Assembly (NCBI GenBank): GCA_947247005.1
Contig: OX365949.1
Coordinates: 444,001 to 508,000, forward strand
Length of the DNA stretch: 64,000 nt
Direction: 5' to 3'
Origin: Spisula solida
Lineage: Eukaryota > Mollusca > Bivalvia > Venerida > Mactridae
A program made the translations under genes and the position numbers. The notes under the pieces were generated by a model, which saw only the letters and a program-made list of their open reading frames with translations, was not told the origin of the DNA and ran no database searches. Positions 59,935 through 64,000 of the stretch are shown here, piece after piece; position 1 is the first letter of the stretch, and each line of letters opens with the position of its first letter.

Positions 59935-60930
59935 ATTGTTATAATATCATTTGAACATGTCTATACGAGATGTTAAATTGTTACAACAACGTCTTAAATT
60001 GTCGTTCTGTTGAGAAGTTTGCATGGTTATTGGACATGATAAGAAGCTATTTTGACAATTTAACATGGCTTATAGACATCTTCAAATGATTTTTAACAAT
60101 TTATCACTCTGTCGTTTAACAGTATAACACGTTCTGTTGAGAAGTTCACATGCCGAATGAACATGATAAGAAGTTATTTTAACAATTTAACATGGCATAT
60201 AAACTAGTTAATGTAACATTTTGACAGTTTAACAGTGTCACTTGACATATTAATAAGTTGCACTAAGAAGTTCACATGCCCTACAGACAATTTAAGACGT
60301 TGTTTTAACAATTTAACATGGCTTATAGACATCTTCAAATAATAATTTAACAGTTTACCACTGTCGTTAAACCATATTACACGTTCTATTAAGAAGTTCA
60401 AATGGTTATTAGACATGATAAAAGCTATTTTTTAACAATTTAACATGGCATATAGACATGTTCACATGAGACAGTTAAACAGTGTGACTTGACATATAAT
60501 AATGTTGCACTAAGAAGTTCACATGCCCTTCCGACAATTTAAGACTTTGTTGTAACAATTTAACATGTCGTATAGACATGTTCAAATGATATTTAAACCA
60601 TTTAACACTGTCGTTTAACAGTATAACACGATGTGTTGAGAGGTTCGCATGCTCATTCGACATTGTAAGACGTTGTTTTAACCATTCAACATCGCATATA
60701 AACATATTCAAATGATAGTTTGACAATTCATCATTGTAGTTAAAGTATATCATGATAATACGAAGATTTGAGAAGTTAAAACACGTTCTTCTAACAATAT
60801 CAAACTTTTTTTTAAACAATTTAACATGTAACGTAGACATATACAAATGGTGATTTGACAATTTATCGATGTGGTTTAATAGTATAACACGATGGCTTGA
60901 GATATTATTGTATTATTTTAACAATTTAAG
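59935..60930 (-). repeat. ~125-bp tandem array, about seven copies
   Basis: agaagtt[ct][ag][ca]atg recurs at about 60,012, 60,139, 60,265, 60,391, 60,514, 60,640 and 60,765. Each unit contains aacaatttaacatggcatat plus agacat.ttcaaatga. Adjacent units alternate, so a ~250-bp period fits better (gttgcactaagaagttcaca at 60,257 and 60,506). Minus-strand frames of 70 and 128 codons run along the array. Confidence 0.9.
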
Positions 60931-62784
60931 GTAGATCCTACCCCTTGAAAATGCTTGAAAAACATACACTTGAAAAAAACTATTTCAAACAGCGTATGTC
61001 ATCTGATTTTATCATATATTATAGGAAACCATTGTAGCACTTGCGTGTGATGTGAAATGTGCCATATAATCGCCCTATTCAAATGCTAACACTAAAATAA
61101 AGGCGATTTTTGACTGAAAAATACAGCATTTTTTTCAAAATGTCAAACGTTATCATTATTGTATTTTATAATAAGAACTCATTGAATATACTTTATAATC
61201 AATCGTCGCAAGGGCATGCCAGGCTTGAAATTAGCTGCTGGTGTTTTGTTTACGAGAAAAACACCTTCATGTTGATGTGTAATTTCGACAAGGAAGTCGC
61301 CATGTTTGCTCCCTCCTGTCACCACAGTAAACGTACAGCAACATGTTTTTCAAACAAAGTAATCAACATAATCGATAGCCAGATAGAATAATGAACGTTA
61401 TTTCATTCATAATTTATCAACATTACGAACGATCATACGATAATAACAATGAAATCCAAATATTTATTATTGTTTTCATCTCGTTTGTTCACGAATTTCG
61501 CGCTGTGTAGCAAATTTATATTCTTGCGCCAAAAGTAGTGCGATAGTTTATCGACGAAACCATTATAATGCGGTGTTCATAATGTGCCGTTCATAACGAA
61601 TGATGACATCGAATACAATATGATACTTACGGTTTAATATAAGTCCCAATGAAACATCAATATCAGCATTTTCATATCTCAACACATGCTGTACATGTTA
61701 GCGAATTGATAATCTGATATGTGTTACGAGGCTGTCTGTCAAACTTTATTTTAGCTAAATTACAAAAGTACTATGAGTTTTTAAATAATCCTTATGTTAT
61801 TTATGCTCGTATAATCATTGCAAACACAGTTTTGTAACTCGATTGTCTGGATCGTTTCTCGATCACAAACAGTTTGTGTAAAATCGGTCATTACATGTAG
61901 CTGTCAAAATATTTCAATCCACACGAATAGTCCGTGCAAATGTTACAACGTGCTCGGTAAGTTAATGTATGGTGTGAGGTTACTGCCATGCTATATTATC
62001 GTCTGCAAATAGTTTTTTGAGTTAAATTTAACCATTTTAACACACAAACTGACCAAATACAGCATTTTTTCATGTTAAAAGAAACGGGCTTACGGGCGGA
62101 ACAAACGTTATCAGGGACCAGTTCGACTAAAGATAAATAAGCCATTTCTTTGGTATATAAACAAATAAAATACAGTGGAAAGGAATATCTAACTAAATAT
62201 GTTTATAATTGAAAGAAATACTAAAGCTTTAATTAATTTTCCATAAACCTGTTTCAGTTCTTTCGATGGTACTTAAAACTTGTACAAATAATCAAGTTTA
62301 AAGTCTTATAGACCCGATAAAATCGGCTATTGACAAACCAACAACTATTTGGTCCGTCAGGCCCACCGTACCCTAAACTATTTAGGATTTATTAAAAGTA
62401 GGCCTTCACACATACACATGTGATATATTTTAATTCATGTTGATGTATTTTATTGTTCAAAATTAATGCATTTTGACTGCTTTTATTTAAATAAATGGGC
62501 AGGCATGACCTTGATCAAATATTTGACAACCACAATTTCTAATTTTCTAGCATTTTGTTACCCAATAAATGAGACTGACATTTTGAAAAAGGTTACCTAT
62601 TTTGTAATTAACTTTTTATAGATACATTTTTATAACAAGTGAATATAACAAAAACACCCGTTGATATAGATTATTTGAACTTTAAGCTACAAAATGATAT
62701 ATGAGCCTAATGTGTTTTTATGCCAAAAGGGTATTTAATTCACTGAGGAAAAATACACATTTTCGCCCATTAGAGTGAACCTTA
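60931..62784. other. AT-rich non-coding DNA
   Basis: A 93-codon plus-strand frame (61,110-61,391) and, opposite it, a short ATGGCGACTTCC start-like context at about 61,300 are noted but unsupported. aatacagcattttttc occurs at 61,122 and 62,056. Confidence 0.35.
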
Positions 62785-63663
62785 TACCCCAATCACACGA
62801 CTCTCGAATCAGCCGGAATGGGCCCGAATGAGTCGGAATGAGGAAAGAATAAACATTCGAAACACATTCCGAATGATAACTCGAATTGACCAAAATTATT
62901 ACAGCTTTGTCAAAATGCCGTTGGAATACTTCAAATACCATTCAAATACAATTCTTATATACTTCGAGTATAACTCGAATACACTTCGAGTCCGCCTGGA
63001 ATGATAGCGGAGATCGTGCACGTATATGTTTTCAAAATACGGTAACACAAGCATCGGACCGTTTTGCACGGGATTATGCACGGGTTGTGCACGGGTAGTG
63101 TGTTTAATATCAGTACCTATAGTGGCTTTAAGTAATGTTTCGAATATAGTCAGAATGCCGTAAGAATATTTAAAATGTAATCAGAATGTCGAAAGAATAC
63201 ACTTCGGTAGCCGTGCGATATTCCACCCGACTTCGAATGTATCTCAAAAGTTTTGAACATGCTCAAAACATTCGAAGTGGACACAGGAATGGGCCGGAAT
63301 ATATCGAATGCACTACTAATTGACTCAGCATGCAGACAGAATGTTTCGAATGCATTTCGATCATGAAGGAATACACATCGAATTGCTATTCCTACGGCAT
63401 TCCGACTCATTCCGACGCCGTGTGATCTGGACAGTATCAATAAATACAGAGAGTTTTGAATAACAGTTTATTCATTTTTATTTTAGTATGTATTTTGTTT
63501 CAAACGAAATATGTTTAGAGCATGTTAAAACATTCAAACTGGCCCGAACATATGGAATGTACTCGGAATGCAGTCGGAATACATTTCGAACATACAAGAA
63601 TGTACCACGAATTGCTATTCCTACGGCATTCCGGCTCATTCCGACTCTCGTGTGATTGGGGTA
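62785..63663. mobile_element. 879-bp non-autonomous DNA element, TTA-flanked
   Basis: Ends TACCCCAATCACACGACTCT and, inverted, TACCCCAATCACACGAGAGT, continuing into similar gccggaatg words. TTA lies on both sides (62,782-62,784 and 63,664-63,666), as for PIF/Harbinger elements; TA with CCCC ends is the alternative reading. The interior is crowded with gaatg, cattc and cggaatg in both orientations. Confidence 0.8.
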
Positions 63664-63666
63664 TTA

Positions 63667-63735
63667 AGACGTTGTTTTAACAATATAACAGGGCAAGTTG
63701 ACATATTCAGATGATAGTTTGACAAGTATTCGGTT
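63667..63735 (-). repeat. orphan unit of the 125-bp satellite
   Basis: agacgttgttttaacaatat and gatagtttgacaa match the array at 60.67-60.73 kb, 2.7 kb away and directly beside the TTA element. Confidence 0.65.
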
Positions 63736-64000
63736 CGTTTTGCAATTCGCTTTCATTGAATGCGAAAACATTTCAGGCGATTTAAGTGATATAAGGGTTA
63801 ATTCTATAGGGTATTATTAATAGCCTATAAAAATTAGGGATGTAAAAATACTGAATAACTACAAAACGCCGATGTTTTGCAAGTTATGTTAGATGTCAGT
63901 TTGGTTGTTTTTGGGATATACAGGCAACTATACCACAATTACGTGAATATTTGACAATTTTATTTCATTTTTGCAATCCATCAATACGTGAGGCAGTACT
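63736..64000. other. AT-rich non-coding DNA
   Basis: Nothing recognisable to the window end. Confidence 0.4.

Noticed and set aside
60475..60861. 128-codon minus-strand open frame
   Set aside because: It runs along the 125-bp tandem array. The open frame follows from a stop-poor repeated unit; there are no splice sites, and the repeat period is not a multiple of three.
61110..61391. 93-codon plus-strand frame and an opposing ATGGCGACTTCC start context
   Set aside because: Neither direction shows a recognised motif, and the opposing frame stops after about 17 codons.
62886..63440. Frames of 60-96 codons on both strands
   Set aside because: They lie inside the TTA-flanked element and mirror its GAATG/CATTC repetition.

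Overview
This is a metazoan nuclear window, most likely from a heteroconch bivalve. It is AT-rich, has no long open reading frame, and carries dispersed repeats with wording I associate with venerid, myid and dreissenid clams (the gggggtatactgg/tctgtccgtctg type, the gtgacctag/catgacccag type, the accgaccgaccgatc type). The species cannot be named. No complete intact gene is visible. What can be read is mobile elements of many kinds, decayed multi-exon gene relics, satellite arrays and diverged duplicated segments.

Layout. 1-23 kb: mostly unremarkable AT-rich DNA with a TA-flanked MITE (1.4-2.1 kb), a 2.4-kb element with arms of roughly 600 bp in inverted orientation (14.7-17.1 kb), an inverted pair of diverged paralogous segments (4.4-4.9 kb versus 19.5-20.0 kb), and a few isolated exon-like reading frames. 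23.1-27.0 kb: a LINE 3' fragment interrupted by a structurally complete but coding-dead Ty3/gypsy-type LTR retrotransposon with a GTGT target duplication. 27.5-28.2 kb and 44.7-48.0 kb: the two halves of one segment whose diverged paralogue lies unbroken at 53.5-55.4 kb.

The halves are separated by about 16.5 kb (28,195-44,712). That block has short inverted ends around CCTGGC and a direct repeat TCTTTAAA on both flanks, so it looks like a very large insertion. Just inside each end sits a CpG-dense first exon. On the plus strand this starts a broken four-exon gene whose last exons match the P2X7 C-terminal 'ballast' cysteine domain. On the minus strand it starts a second broken multi-exon gene of a family I cannot name. 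The two relics converge, which is the architecture of a giant two-gene transposon. Inside the block a tandem duplication (32,915-36,023 and 36,034-40,494) is almost letter-perfect and includes a 17-bp-based satellite and the last exons of the minus-strand relic.

48-64 kb: a LINE endonuclease fragment split by another repeat, several MITEs with readable target duplications (TA, TTA), a 125-bp tandem array (59.9-60.9 kb), a mariner-like helix-turn-helix relic, and one candidate first exon of a secreted glycoprotein (58,855-59,119). Coordinates of repeat edges are by eye and may be off by tens of bases.
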